Assembly (NCBI GenBank): GCA_900556935.1
Contig: USQL01000030.1
Location: 1-23,724 of the forward strand
From: an uncultured Eubacteriales bacterium
GTDB taxonomy: Bacteria; Bacillota; Clostridia; Oscillospirales; Oscillospiraceae
Length of the DNA stretch: 23,724 nt
Direction: 5' to 3'
Under the pieces are notes generated by a model. The model was not told the origin of the DNA, did no database searches, and saw only the letters and a list, made by a program, of their open reading frames with translations. Position 1 is the first letter of the stretch, and every line of letters begins with the position of its first letter. Below, piece by piece: positions 1-6,336 of this stretch. The translations under genes and the position numbers were made by a program.

Positions 1-190
1 CCTGAAAGGGGAGCTGGCCCGGCGAACGCCGGGTCTGAGGGGTCCGGCTTTTCGTTAGAAAAGCCCTCGCCGAAGGCGGAATATGAGATTGCGGAGCCTC
101 AGTATTTGCGCTTACGGCGCAAGGCTTGGCCCTTGGCCAAGCCAGGACCCCTCAGTCAGCTGCGCTGACAGCTCCCCTTTCAGGGGCGCC
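1..190. repeat. Hairpin repeat element A (left end cut by window)
   Basis: An imperfect long inverted repeat. The left end reads CCTGAAAGGGGAGCTG and the right end (169-190) carries its reverse complement, CAGCTCCCCTTTCAGG. Smaller palindromes lie inside, including CCCGGCGAACGCCGGG near 18-33. The 48 nt at 139-186 are the exact reverse complement of 3289-3336 in element B, so the two are copies of one family. No transposase is present, so this is either a non-autonomous (MITE-like) or a REP-like element. The first few bases of the element probably lie outside the window. Confidence 0.75.
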
Positions 191-224
191 TTATCCGCAT
201 TTTTTCGAATTTATCTGGGATTTG

Positions 225-300
225 ATATCCCGTCACCTCGGTATGGCGGCAGGTTGCCGCCGCTACGGGGTGGAATATTTTGGGCGGGCAATATTCATGC
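225..300. repeat. Relic of GC-rich hairpin repeat
   Basis: GGCGGCAGGTTGCCGCC at about 245-261, followed by GCTACGGGG, resembles the right half of the inverted repeat at 18673-18773 (GGCGGCATGGCAGCCGCC then CCTACGG). It looks like a decayed or half copy. Between element A and the coding remnant (191-390) I see nothing else. Confidence 0.35.
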
Positions 301-384
301 TGGGTGGGCTGTCCTTTTGGGTGGTTCGGAATGGAGTGGGGCGTTCTCTACGGAGGTGCCGAATCTGGAGTGTTTCATTGTTGC

Positions 385-546
385 GCATTGACGCTGAAAC
401 GCATTGACATAACGGTCACCCTGTTTAAAGAAAAGAAGGATTGGCCCAAGCTGCGGGATTCCGGCTTTCTCTATTTCCGCAAGGCATCCAGCGATAGCCG
501 AGAGCTGCTGGACCATATCGACCAAATCCATGAAAGCGGTGATTGA
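385..546 (+). pseudogene. Unrecognised short coding remnant
   Basis: The last ~45 codons before the TGA at 544-546 read like real protein. They are rich in charged and aromatic residues, for example LFKEKKDWPKLRDSGFLYF followed by RKASSDSRELLDHIDQIHES. Upstream, the frame runs into repeat-like sequence (about 191-380) with implausible Trp/Gly-rich translation and no convincing start or ribosome binding site. A T-rich hairpin follows immediately (555-600). I read this as the 3' end of a gene whose 5' part was lost or replaced by repeats. I do not recognise the family. It could also be a short chance ORF. Confidence 0.3.
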
Positions 547-554
547 ACATAATA

Positions 555-600
555 GGCGGCTACCCCGCAGGCCAAATGGCCCGCGGGGCAGCCGTTTTTG
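555..600. terminator. Bidirectional-looking terminator hairpin
   Basis: CGGCTACCCCGC (557-568) pairs with GCGGGGCAGCCG (583-594), followed on the plus strand by a T-rich run (TTTTTGTTTGTTTTT). On the minus strand the one imperfect pair becomes a G-U wobble, so the stem is better for leftward transcripts, but the T-run there is poor (CCTATTATG). It sits between the convergent 3' ends of the remnant at 546 and the NUDIX gene at 621, so it probably serves both directions. Confidence 0.65.
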
Positions 601-620
601 TTTGTTTTTGCGAATCCACT

Positions 621-1145
621 TTACCCGATGCCAAAATACCCTTCCCGCATCAGAATTTCCAGCACCTTGGCCTCTCGTTCCAGCATATTTTGGTCCTTGG
701 GACCGTGATTGCGGAAGCGGTTTGTCTGAATGGCGGTCTCCGGCGCTACAAATTCCAGGGTGAAGTGCTCCTCGGCTTCGTAATCATCCAAGTGCTGGCT
801 TTGCACTTCCGGCTGAAAGTCGCAGAGGTAATAGTAGTTGTCCTGAACGAACATGGCAATTCCGGGCTGGTCGCTTTTCTGAACCCGGTGGACCAGACCG
901 TATTCCCGGATGGACTTTGGGAGCACTTGCAGGCCGGATTCCTCCAGGACCTCTCGGGTGAGGGCCTGGGGCCTGGTTTCCCCGGCCTCGATGCCGCCGC
1001 CGGGGAACTTGTAGTAGTCGTATTTCAGACTGTGGACCATGGCGACCTTGCCGTCCCGGAGGATGATGCCCCGGACGGAGGGGCGGACAAAGGCGGGGCC
1101 CTTTGGGTCGTAGTCCTTGGTATCGATTTCAAAAAGGGCGCGCAC
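621..1145 (-). CDS. NUDIX hydrolase
   Basis: A 174-residue NUDIX-fold pyrophosphohydrolase. The Nudix box is complete at residues 50-72 (G50, E56, then REVLEESGL at 64-72), which supplies the Mg-binding glutamates. The substrate cannot be read from the sequence. NUDIX enzymes cleave nucleoside diphosphates linked to another moiety, such as oxidised NTPs, ADP-ribose or nucleotide sugars. The start is a GTG at 1145, chosen because AAGGAG lies 8 nt upstream and the preceding GNAT gene stops only 2 nt before it, which suggests translational coupling. It is the last gene of the aroF operon and a hairpin at 555-600 follows. The assignment to the superfamily is firm, and the substrate is unknown. 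Confidence 0.88.
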   Translation of the reverse strand: MRALFEIDTKDYDPKGPAFVRPSVRGIILRDGKVAMVHSLKYDYYKFPGGGIEAGETRPQALTREVLEESGLQVLPKSIREYGLVHRVQKSDQPGIAMFVQDNYYYLCDFQPEVQSQHLDDYEAEEHFTLEFVAPETAIQTNRFRNHGPKDQNMLEREAKVLEILMREGYFGIG

Positions 1146-1147
1146 GG

Positions 1148-1714
1148 TTATTTCTCCTTACCTGTCCATTCGGAGCGGAGGAGGGAATAGATGGCTTCGT
1201 CGCAGACTCCCTGGTTGTTCCAGTCAGCCTGGCGTAGGGTGCCCTCGTAGCGCATGCCGCATTTTTGCATGACGGCCCCGGAATGGGGGTTGTTGGTGTC
1301 GTGCCGTGCGGCGATACGCTGGAAGCCGACTTCCCCGAAGAGAAAGTTAATCACGGCGCTCAGCGCCTCGGAGGTGTAGCCCCGGTGCCACCAGGCAGAG
1401 CCGATGCAGTAGCCGATCTCTGCTTTTTGGATGCGGTTGTCCAGCTCCACCACGCTGATGGTGCCGATGGTCTGCCCCAGGTCCTTGGGGACAATCATCC
1501 ACTGGTAGTTTTCCGGGGAGGCGTACTCCTCCTGCCAGATTTGCAGGCGCTCCCTGGCGGTATCCGGGGAAGCGTAGGCGGGCCAGGTCAAAAACTTCGT
1601 CACCTCCGGGCTGGAAGCCCAGTTGCGGTACATGTCCTCCGCGTCGGAAAGCTCAGCTTTGCGCAGAATCAGCCTGGGGGTCTCGATGGTTTGGGTGCCC
1701 TTGTGTGTCAGCAT
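1148..1714 (-). CDS. GNAT family N-acetyltransferase (RimJ/RimL type)
   Basis: A 188-residue acetyl-CoA-dependent N-acetyltransferase of the RimJ/RimL-like (Acetyltransf_3) group. The N-terminus TPRLILRKAELSDAEDMYRN is typical of the group. The central IGYCIGSAWWHRGYTSEAL stretch (about residues 100-118) is the acetyl-CoA-binding motif A with its R/Q-x-x-G-x-A-like core in the variant R-G-Y-T-S. The FQRIAARHDTNNPHSGAVMQKCGM segment is the conserved motif B region. Length is normal. AAGGAGG lies 5 nt before the ATG, and the aroF stop is 9 nt upstream, so it belongs to the same operon. Family members acetylate ribosomal proteins, small amines or antibiotics, and the substrate here is not inferable. 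Confidence 0.9.
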   Translation of the reverse strand: MLTHKGTQTIETPRLILRKAELSDAEDMYRNWASSPEVTKFLTWPAYASPDTARERLQIWQEEYASPENYQWMIVPKDLGQTIGTISVVELDNRIQKAEIGYCIGSAWWHRGYTSEALSAVINFLFGEVGFQRIAARHDTNNPHSGAVMQKCGMRYEGTLRQADWNNQGVCDEAIYSLLRSEWTGKEK

Positions 1715-1723
1715 GTTTCCTCC

Positions 1724-2752
1724 TTACGCCATGTCGGCGATTTCGTAGATAAGTCGTTCGGTCTTTTCCCAGCCCAGACAGGCATCGGTGATGGACTTGC
1801 CGTAGACACCGCCGCCGATTTTCTGGTTGCCGTCCTCAATATAGCTCTCCACCATGAAGCCCTTTACAAGGCTGTGGATGCCCGTATCATAGTTCCGGTT
1901 TTGCAGGACCTCCCGGATGATCCGGCCCTGCTGGAAGGGGTTTTTGCCGGAATTGGCGTGGTTGGCGTCGATGATGGCGGCGGGGTATTTGAGCCCCTGC
2001 TCCTCATAGAGCTTGTGGAGAAAAATCAGGTCCTCATAGTGGTAGTTGGGCCGGGGGTCGCCGTGCTTGTTGGTGTAGCCCCGGAGGATGGCATGGGCGT
2101 AGGGGTTTCCGGAGGAGGTGGCCTCCCAGCCCCGGTAGATGAAGGTGTGGCTGTGCTGGGCGGCGTTGATGGAGTTCATCATCACGGACAGGTCGCCGCC
2201 GGTGGGGTTCTTCATGCCCACGGGGACGGAGATGCCGGAGCTGGTGAGCCGGTGCTGCTGGTCCTCCACGGACCGGGCTCCTACGGCCACATAGGCCAGC
2301 ACGTCATCCAGGTATTTGTAATTTTCGGGGTAGAGCATTTCGTCGGCGCAGGAGAAGCCGGTCTCCCGGAGCACCCGCATATGGAGCTCCCGGATGGCGA
2401 TCAGTCCCTTGAGCATATCCGGGGCGGCGTTGGGGTCCGGCTGGTGGAGCATTCCCTTGTAGCCCGCGCCGGTGGTCCGGGGCTTGTTGGTATAGACCCG
2501 GGGAATGATCAGCAGCTTGTCCTTCACCTTTTCCTGAATGGGCACCAGGCGGGAGATATAGTCCAGAACGCTGTCCTCCCGGTCGGCGGAGCAGGGTCCG
2601 ATGATCAGCACCAGTCGGCTGTCCCGTCCGGCCAGAATGTCCTTCAGTTCCCGGTCCCGCAGCTCAAACACCGCGGCCATATCCGCGTCTACGGGGTATT
2701 CCTGCTTTAGGTCATTGGGGATGGTCAGCTTGCGCTTGAAATCCATATTCAT
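1724..2752 (-). CDS. aroF: 3-deoxy-7-phosphoheptulonate (DAHP) synthase, class I
   Basis: Condenses phosphoenolpyruvate and erythrose 4-phosphate, the first step of the shikimate pathway to aromatic amino acids. At 342 residues it has the length of the AroF/G/H (type I-alpha) enzymes. Visible motifs are GPCSA (52-56), RVYTNKPRTT (85-94), GARS (158-161), KNPTGG (181-186), DANHANS (262-268) and ESYIEDG (302-308). Probable metal ligands are Cys54, His265, Glu303 and Asp323. The N-terminal extension expected to carry feedback control is present, but which amino acid inhibits it cannot be read. The first of two close ATGs is preferred because AGAAGG lies 9 nt upstream. It has its own promoter at 2788-2816 and is followed by GNAT and NUDIX genes. 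Which paralogue name (aroF, aroG or aroH) applies is arbitrary. Confidence 0.95.
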   Translation of the reverse strand: MNMDFKRKLTIPNDLKQEYPVDADMAAVFELRDRELKDILAGRDSRLVLIIGPCSADREDSVLDYISRLVPIQEKVKDKLLIIPRVYTNKPRTTGAGYKGMLHQPDPNAAPDMLKGLIAIRELHMRVLRETGFSCADEMLYPENYKYLDDVLAYVAVGARSVEDQQHRLTSSGISVPVGMKNPTGGDLSVMMNSINAAQHSHTFIYRGWEATSSGNPYAHAILRGYTNKHGDPRPNYHYEDLIFLHKLYEEQGLKYPAAIIDANHANSGKNPFQQGRIIREVLQNRNYDTGIHSLVKGFMVESYIEDGNQKIGGGVYGKSITDACLGWEKTERLIYEIADMA

Positions 2753-2787
2753 AAAAATTTACCTTCTCTATCTATATAAATACATAA

Positions 2788-2816
2788 AGTATAGCCTGTG
2801 CAGCACAAAAAGGCAA
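2788..2816 (-). promoter_or_regulatory. Promoter of the aroF-GNAT-NUDIX operon
   Basis: On the minus strand TTGCCT (2811-2816) is followed after 17 nt by TATACT (2788-2793), a good sigma-A promoter. It starts about 30 nt upstream of aroF, immediately after the rnpB terminator. No T-box, leader peptide or attenuator is visible in this short leader, so regulation is probably at the enzyme or by a DNA-binding protein. Confidence 0.75.
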
Positions 2817-2817
2817 G

Positions 2818-2842
2818 AAAAAAATCCCGCCAAGCGGGATTT
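2818..2842 (-). terminator. rnpB terminator
   Basis: A perfect 7-bp stem ATCCCGC / GCGGGAT with a three-base loop (2824-2840), followed on the minus strand by a run of seven T. It lies directly after the 3' strand of the RNase P P1 helix. Confidence 0.85.
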
Positions 2843-2846
2843 TGGG

Positions 2847-3201
2847 GCGACTGGGCCTATAAGCCGGGTTCTGTCTTGACAGCCATCTATCTAGCCCCGC
2901 AATCGCTCACGGGGTCAAGCCACCTCTTGGGGACGGCCGGGCAAGCCTATTGTCCCACACACGGTGTTGCTCCGGATAGAGTTTACATCATAAAACCCAT
3001 GTTGCCATGGGCTGGGTGCGCTCTTACCGCACCTTTTCACCCTTGCGGAAGCTTCGAAGAAGCTTCCGCGGTATCTCTCTGTTGCACTTGTCCTAGGGTC
3101 ACCCCCGGCAGGCGTTACCTGTTATCCTTGCCCTATGGAGCCCGGACTTTCCTCATCTGGGACCTTTCGGTACCCATCCGCGGCTGTCCGGCCCAGTCGC
3201 T
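2847..3201 (-). ncRNA. rnpB: RNase P RNA
   Basis: The catalytic RNA of ribonuclease P, which matures tRNA 5' ends. On the minus strand the 5' GCGACTGGGCC (3190-3200) pairs perfectly with GGCCCAGTCGC (2847-2857), forming helix P1. The universally conserved GAGGAAAGTCCGGGCT block follows near the 5' end, and the conserved ACAGAACCCGGCTTATAGGCC-like block (split by my numbering around 2853-2874) is at the 3' end. The internal GGTAAGAGCGCACC segment also fits. The length of about 354 nt is normal. A near-consensus promoter lies 6 nt upstream and a terminator follows. I did not resolve the A or B structural class. Confidence 0.96.
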
Positions 3202-3206
3202 AGGAT

Positions 3207-3235
3207 ATTGTACCCCAAGATGGACAAATTGTCAA
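3207..3235 (-). promoter_or_regulatory. rnpB promoter
   Basis: On the minus strand a perfect TTGACA (3230-3235) is followed after exactly 17 nt by TACAAT (3207-3212). The predicted start at about 3201 coincides with the 5' strand of helix P1. Its -35 box is back to back with that of the divergent murD promoter (3241-3246). Confidence 0.9.
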
Positions 3236-3240
3236 ATATC

Positions 3241-3269
3241 TTGCAAAATCTTTTCCGGTGGGATATACT
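3241..3269 (+). promoter_or_regulatory. murD-ispD-ispF promoter
   Basis: TTGCAA (3241-3246), a 17-nt spacer, then TATACT (3264-3269). Transcription would begin near 3276, about 226 nt before the murD start, so the whole repeat element B would be transcribed in the leader. Confidence 0.7.
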
Positions 3270-3284
3270 AAAGAAAAAGAGGCG

Positions 3285-3473
3285 GGCTCCCCTGAAAGGG
3301 GAGCTGTCAGCGCAGCTGACTGAGGGGTCCTGGCTTTTCGGAACGAAAAGCCTCCGCTGGAAGCGGAGCTTATCCCTACGGACAACGGCTGCCTTCGGCA
3401 GGGCTTGGCCAAAAGCCAAGCCGGACCTCTCAGTCTCGGCTTGCGCCGAGCCAGCTCCCCTTTCAGGGGAGCC
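3285..3473. repeat. Hairpin repeat element B in the murD leader
   Basis: A 189-bp element with perfect 22-bp terminal inverted repeats, GGCTCCCCTGAAAGGGGAGC plus TG at 3285-3306 and the reverse complement at 3452-3473. Each end is itself a palindrome (CTCCCCTGAAAGGGGAG). Shorter stems lie inside, such as CTGTCAGCGCAGCTGAC, CCGCTGGAAGCGG, GCCTTCGGC and CTCGGCTTGCGCCGAG. It shares 48 identical bases with element A in reverse orientation. It has no ORF of its own, so it is a non-autonomous repeat. Confidence 0.85.
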
Positions 3474-3501
3474 TTATTTGGAAAGGAAAGGTTATCTTTT
3501 T

Positions 3502-4863
3502 ATGGATGCGTTTGAGCGCTATTTTTCTGGCTTAAAGGATCAGAAAATCGCGGTATTGGGCCTGGGGGTCAGCAATCGGCCCTTGGTGCGGCTGCTGCTG
3601 GAATTCGGCTGTGACGTGGTGGGCTGTGACAAAACCCCCAGGGAGAAGCTGGAGACAGAAGTGCTGGAGCTGGAGAAGCTTGGCTGCAAGCTGCAGGTTG
3701 GAGAAAACTACTTAGAGGGGGTCCGGGCGGACGTGGTGTTCCGTACCCCCGGAATGCACCCGGGGAACCCGGCAATCGAGGCATTGCGGCAGCGGGGGGC
3801 GAAGATTACCTCGGAGATGGAGGTGTTCTTCGAGGTCTGCCCCTGCAACCTCATTGCCGTCACCGGCTCTGACGGCAAAACTACCACCACAACCTTGGTC
3901 AGCGAAATGCTGAAGGCCTCCGGGAAAACCGTCTGGCTGGGGGGCAATATCGGAACGCCTCTGCTGCCCCTGTGCCGCCGGATGAACAAGGAGGACTACG
4001 CCGTGGTGGAGCTCAGCTCCTTCCAGCTCATGGACATGGAGCGCAGCCCCCAGCGGGCGCTGATTACCAACCTGGCCCCCAACCATCTGGATATCCACAA
4101 GGATATGGAGGAATATGTGGAGGCCAAGAAGAATATCTACAGGTTCCAGGACGAAACCGGCATCCTGGTGCTGAATGCCGACAACGCCATTACCGCGGGC
4201 CTCCGGGGCAACGGGGAAACCCGGTTCTTCTCCCGAAAGCAGCGCACCAACTGCGTCTGGGAGGAAAACGGGGCCATCTACCGCCGGGGGGAGAAAATCC
4301 TGGAGACCAGGGATATCCTGATTCCCGGCACCCACAACATTGAAAATTACATGGCGGCCATTGCCCTGACCGAGGGCCTGGTGACGGACGAGGCGATCTG
4401 TCAGGTTGCCAGGAACTTCGGCGGCGTGGAGCATCGGATTGAGCTGGTGCGGGTGAAGGACGGGGTCCGGTTCTATAACGATTCCATCGCCTCCTCTCCC
4501 AGCCGGACCATTGCGGGGCTCAGGAGCTTCCCCGAGCAGGTGATTCTCATCGCCGGGGGCTACGACAAGCACATCCCCTACGACGTTCTGGGACCGGAAA
4601 TCTGCAAGCACGTCAAAAAGCTGTTCCTGGGCGGGGCGACGGGCCCCAAAATCCGGACGGCGGTGGAACAGGCCCCGGAGTACACCCCGGGGCACCCCGA
4701 GATTGTGGACTGCGCCGACTTTACCCAGGCGGTTCTGGCGGCGGCAAAGGCGGCAAAACCCGGGGATGTGGTGCTTATGAGCCCGGCCTCCGCGGCCTTT
4801 GACCAGTTCAAGAATTTTATGGTCCGGGGGCAGTACTTTAAGAAGCTGATTAAGGAGCTGTGA
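3502..4863 (+). CDS. murD: UDP-N-acetylmuramoyl-L-alanine--D-glutamate ligase
   Basis: A cytoplasmic ATP-dependent ligase that adds D-glutamate to UDP-MurNAc-L-Ala in peptidoglycan precursor synthesis. At 453 residues it has the normal MurD length. It shows an N-terminal Rossmann-like UDP-binding domain (VLGLGVSNRPLVRLL), the central ATP loop TGSDGKTTT (121-129), ELSSFQL, the NLAPNHLDIH motif, a carbamylated-lysine region EEYVEAKKNIYRFQ, HNIENYMAA, GVEHRIELV, and the C-terminal NDSIASSPSRT and GGYDK motifs. The frame is open far upstream through the repeat element. The ATG at 3502 was chosen because it follows AAAGGAAAGG and starts the recognisable protein. The gene is away from the usual division-cell-wall cluster and heads an operon with ispD and ispF. 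Confidence 0.96.
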   Translation: MDAFERYFSGLKDQKIAVLGLGVSNRPLVRLLLEFGCDVVGCDKTPREKLETEVLELEKLGCKLQVGENYLEGVRADVVFRTPGMHPGNPAIEALRQRGAKITSEMEVFFEVCPCNLIAVTGSDGKTTTTTLVSEMLKASGKTVWLGGNIGTPLLPLCRRMNKEDYAVVELSSFQLMDMERSPQRALITNLAPNHLDIHKDMEEYVEAKKNIYRFQDETGILVLNADNAITAGLRGNGETRFFSRKQRTNCVWEENGAIYRRGEKILETRDILIPGTHNIENYMAAIALTEGLVTDEAICQVARNFGGVEHRIELVRVKDGVRFYNDSIASSPSRTIAGLRSFPEQVILIAGGYDKHIPYDVLGPEICKHVKKLFLGGATGPKIRTAVEQAPEYTPGHPEIVDCADFTQAVLAAAKAAKPGDVVLMSPASAAFDQFKNFMVRGQYFKKLIKEL

Positions 4864-4865
4864 GC

Positions 4866-5588
4866 ATGGAGATATCGAAAATCACCAAGGGGATGCGGAA
4901 GGTGCTGCCCCTGAAAACCTGCGGCGCGGTCCTTGTGGCGGCGGGCTCCGCCTCCCGGATGGGGGGCATCGACAAGGTTATGGCCCCGCTTGGGGGAGAG
5001 CCTATGATTGCCAGAACCGCCCGGGCCTTTCAGGACTGCGAGGCAATCAAAGAAATTGTCATCGTCACCCGGCAGGACCTGATTCTGCCCATTACGGAGC
5101 TGTGCCAGGGAATGGACAAGGTAAAGGCCGTGGTGGTTGGCGGCGGCAGCCGACAGGAATCCGTATGGCTGGGGCTCAATGCCCTATCCAAAGGGGTGGA
5201 GCTGGCGGCGGTCCACGACGGGGCGCGGCCGCTTGTCTCCGGGGCACTGATTGATCGGGTGGTCCGGGCGGCCCACAGCTACGGGGCGGCGGCCCCGGCC
5301 ATCCCGGTGAAGGACACCATCAAGGTGGAAAAAGGCGGCATGATTGACCATACCCCGGACCGGGCCACATTGCGGGCGGTGCAGACCCCCCAGGTATTCG
5401 ACTTTGACCTGCTGCGGGGCGCGCTGCAAAAGGCGGAAAAGGACGGCGCGGCGGTGACGGACGACTGCTCCGCCGTGGAGCGCCTGGGGATGAATATCCG
5501 GCTGGTAGAGGGAGAGGAGCGGAACCTGAAGGTGACCACGCCCCTGGACCTGAAAATCGCGGAAATGCTTCTGGAGGAAGAACAATGA
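4866..5588 (+). CDS. ispD: 2-C-methyl-D-erythritol 4-phosphate cytidylyltransferase
   Basis: The third step of the MEP isoprenoid pathway, transferring CMP to methylerythritol phosphate. The protein has 240 residues. The CTP-binding N-terminus AAGSASRMGGIDKVMAPLGG is present with its Arg and Lys, followed by VHDGARPLV, the IPVKDTIK motif, TPQVF, TDDCSAVE and the C-terminal EGEERNLKVTTPLDL. A GTG at 4860 overlaps the murD stop, but AAGGAG (4852-4857) is only 2 nt from it and 8 nt from the ATG at 4866, so I chose the ATG. Its 3' end overlaps ispF by 4 nt (ATGA). An N-terminal extension of about 15 residues before the usual start is slightly longer than in typical IspD. Confidence 0.95.
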   Translation: MEISKITKGMRKVLPLKTCGAVLVAAGSASRMGGIDKVMAPLGGEPMIARTARAFQDCEAIKEIVIVTRQDLILPITELCQGMDKVKAVVVGGGSRQESVWLGLNALSKGVELAAVHDGARPLVSGALIDRVVRAAHSYGAAAPAIPVKDTIKVEKGGMIDHTPDRATLRAVQTPQVFDFDLLRGALQKAEKDGAAVTDDCSAVERLGMNIRLVEGEERNLKVTTPLDLKIAEMLLEEEQ

Positions 5589-6082
5589 GAATCGGACACG
5601 GATATGACGTACACGCCCTGGTCCCCGGCAGGGACCTGATTCTCGGCGGCGTGAAGGTGCCCTACGACCTGGGGCTGGACGGACACAGTGACGCGGATGT
5701 GCTGCTGCACGCGGTGATGGATGCCCTCTTGGGTGCTGCCGGGCTGGGGGACATCGGCCTGCACTTCCCGGATACGGACGACCGCTACAAGGGGGCGGAC
5801 TCCGGGGTTCTTTTGGAGTGTGTGGGCAAGAAAATCGAGGCGGCGGGCTACGCCGTCGGAAACATCGACGTGACCGTGATTGCCCAAAGACCCAAGCTGC
5901 GCCCCTATATCGAAGCCATGGGGGAAAACATCGCCGCCCACTTAGGGATCGGCCCGGGCAGGGTCAACGTCAAGGCCACTACCGAGGAACACCTGGGCTT
6001 CACAGGCGCGGGCCAGGGCATGGCCTGCCACGCAGTGTGTTTGCTGGAAGAGATTCGCTGTGCGCCTGCCGTGCGCACTTGA
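5585..6082 (+). CDS. ispF: 2-C-methyl-D-erythritol 2,4-cyclodiphosphate synthase
   Basis: Converts CDP-methylerythritol 2-phosphate to the cyclodiphosphate, the fifth MEP pathway step. The 165 residues match the family length. The metal ligands Asp8, His10 and His42 are present in the GHGYDVH and DGHSDADVLLHAVMDALLG motifs, followed by GDIGLHFPDTD and the conserved TTEEHLGFTGAGQG near the C-terminus. The start ATG overlaps the ispD stop, which implies coupled translation of consecutive pathway enzymes. No separate ispF terminator is visible. The -35 box of the next RNA gene (6079-6084) overlaps the ispF stop codon, so the terminator at 6217-6255 may end both transcripts. Confidence 0.96.
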   Translation: MRIGHGYDVHALVPGRDLILGGVKVPYDLGLDGHSDADVLLHAVMDALLGAAGLGDIGLHFPDTDDRYKGADSGVLLECVGKKIEAAGYAVGNIDVTVIAQRPKLRPYIEAMGENIAAHLGIGPGRVNVKATTEEHLGFTGAGQGMACHAVCLLEEIRCAPAVRT

Positions 6083-6107
6083 CAAAATTTTAGCCTTGGG
6101 CTATAAT
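6079..6107 (+). promoter_or_regulatory. Perfect-consensus promoter of the antisense RNA
   Basis: TTGACA (6079-6084), exactly 17 nt, TATAAT (6102-6107). This is an exact sigma-A consensus and the strongest promoter in the window. It overlaps the end of ispF and points into a region with no plus-strand gene, as expected for an abundant small RNA. Confidence 0.88.
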
Positions 6108-6148
6108 AAAAACACAAGGAGATGCTTGCGGCGAACAAGCACCTCCCC
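6104..6148 (-). terminator. Terminator of the leftward (toxin-like) transcript
   Basis: On the minus strand GGAGGTGCTTG pairs with CAAGCATCTCC around a 7-nt loop (6146 down to 6118), followed by TTGTGTTTTTATT. The stem is fully paired on the minus strand through a G-U wobble, but has an A-C mismatch on the plus strand, which fits a leftward terminator. Confidence 0.75.
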
Positions 6149-6256
6149 GTTTGAGGAAACCCGGACGGTTGCCACAACATACATACTTTCAGGCATGAGA
6201 ACTCAGTTCTCAAACCGTGAGTCGTCTGCTGCGAACAGACGGCTCACTTCTTTTTA
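6114..6256 (+). ncRNA. Candidate antisense antitoxin RNA
   Basis: An RNA of about 140 nt inferred from the perfect promoter at 6079-6107 and a strong intrinsic terminator ending near 6255. It contains a 5' stem-loop (6118-6146), a small palindrome TGAGAACTCAGTTCTCA near 6196-6212, and the terminator stem. No plausible coding sequence lies within it. Its whole length is complementary to the 3' part of the convergent minus-strand transcript that carries the hydrophobic ORF at 6244-6336. The arrangement matches that of type I antitoxins such as RatA or SR4 (arrangement only, no sequence match claimed). I recognise no Rfam family in it. Confidence 0.65.
6217..6256 (+). terminator. Terminator of the antisense RNA
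   Basis: GTGAGTCGTCTG (6217-6228) pairs with CAGACGGCTCAC (6236-6247) over 12 bp around a 7-nt loop, followed by TTCTTTTT. The single non-Watson-Crick pair is a U-G wobble on the plus strand but a C-A mismatch on the minus strand, so the hairpin is built for rightward termination. Confidence 0.85.
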
Positions 6257-6336
6257 TCGTACAGATACAGTACGAGAGACACAATGCTGGCAATGGAGCC
6301 CAAAGCTCCAAGGACAGTTAAAAATGTCGAAGTAAT
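6244..6336 (-). CDS. Candidate small hydrophobic (type I toxin-like) peptide
   Basis: A 30-codon ORF read from an ATT codon at 6336. The peptide has one membrane-spanning stretch (TFLTVLGALGSIASIVSLVL) and the ending YLYDKKK. A short hydrophobic helix with a lysine tail is characteristic of type I toxins of Bacillota. GGGAGG (6345-6350 on the minus strand) is 8 nt before the ATT, ideal spacing, but no ATG, GTG or TTG is available in this frame between the upstream TAA and the helix. Start is therefore the weak point: a non-canonical AUU start, coupling from an overlapping leader ORF (6318-6461), or a decayed gene. Its mRNA would start near 6478 from a near-consensus promoter and overlap the antisense RNA at the 3' end. 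Confidence 0.5.
   Translation of the reverse strand: MTSTFLTVLGALGSIASIVSLVLYLYDKKK

Noticed and set aside
1265..2710. 481-codon plus-strand frame over aroF and the GNAT gene
   Set aside because: It lies antisense to clear enzymes, has Gly/Val-rich composition and no ribosome binding site.
2753..2787. T-box or attenuator for aroF
   Set aside because: The leader from the mapped promoter boxes is only about 30 nt, too short for either.
3208..3501. Upstream in-frame extension of murD
   Set aside because: It translates the repeat element and lacks a ribosome binding site. The ATG at 3502 starts the recognisable protein.
3712..4695. 327-codon minus-strand frame over murD
   Set aside because: Antisense shadow of murD, with no family resemblance.
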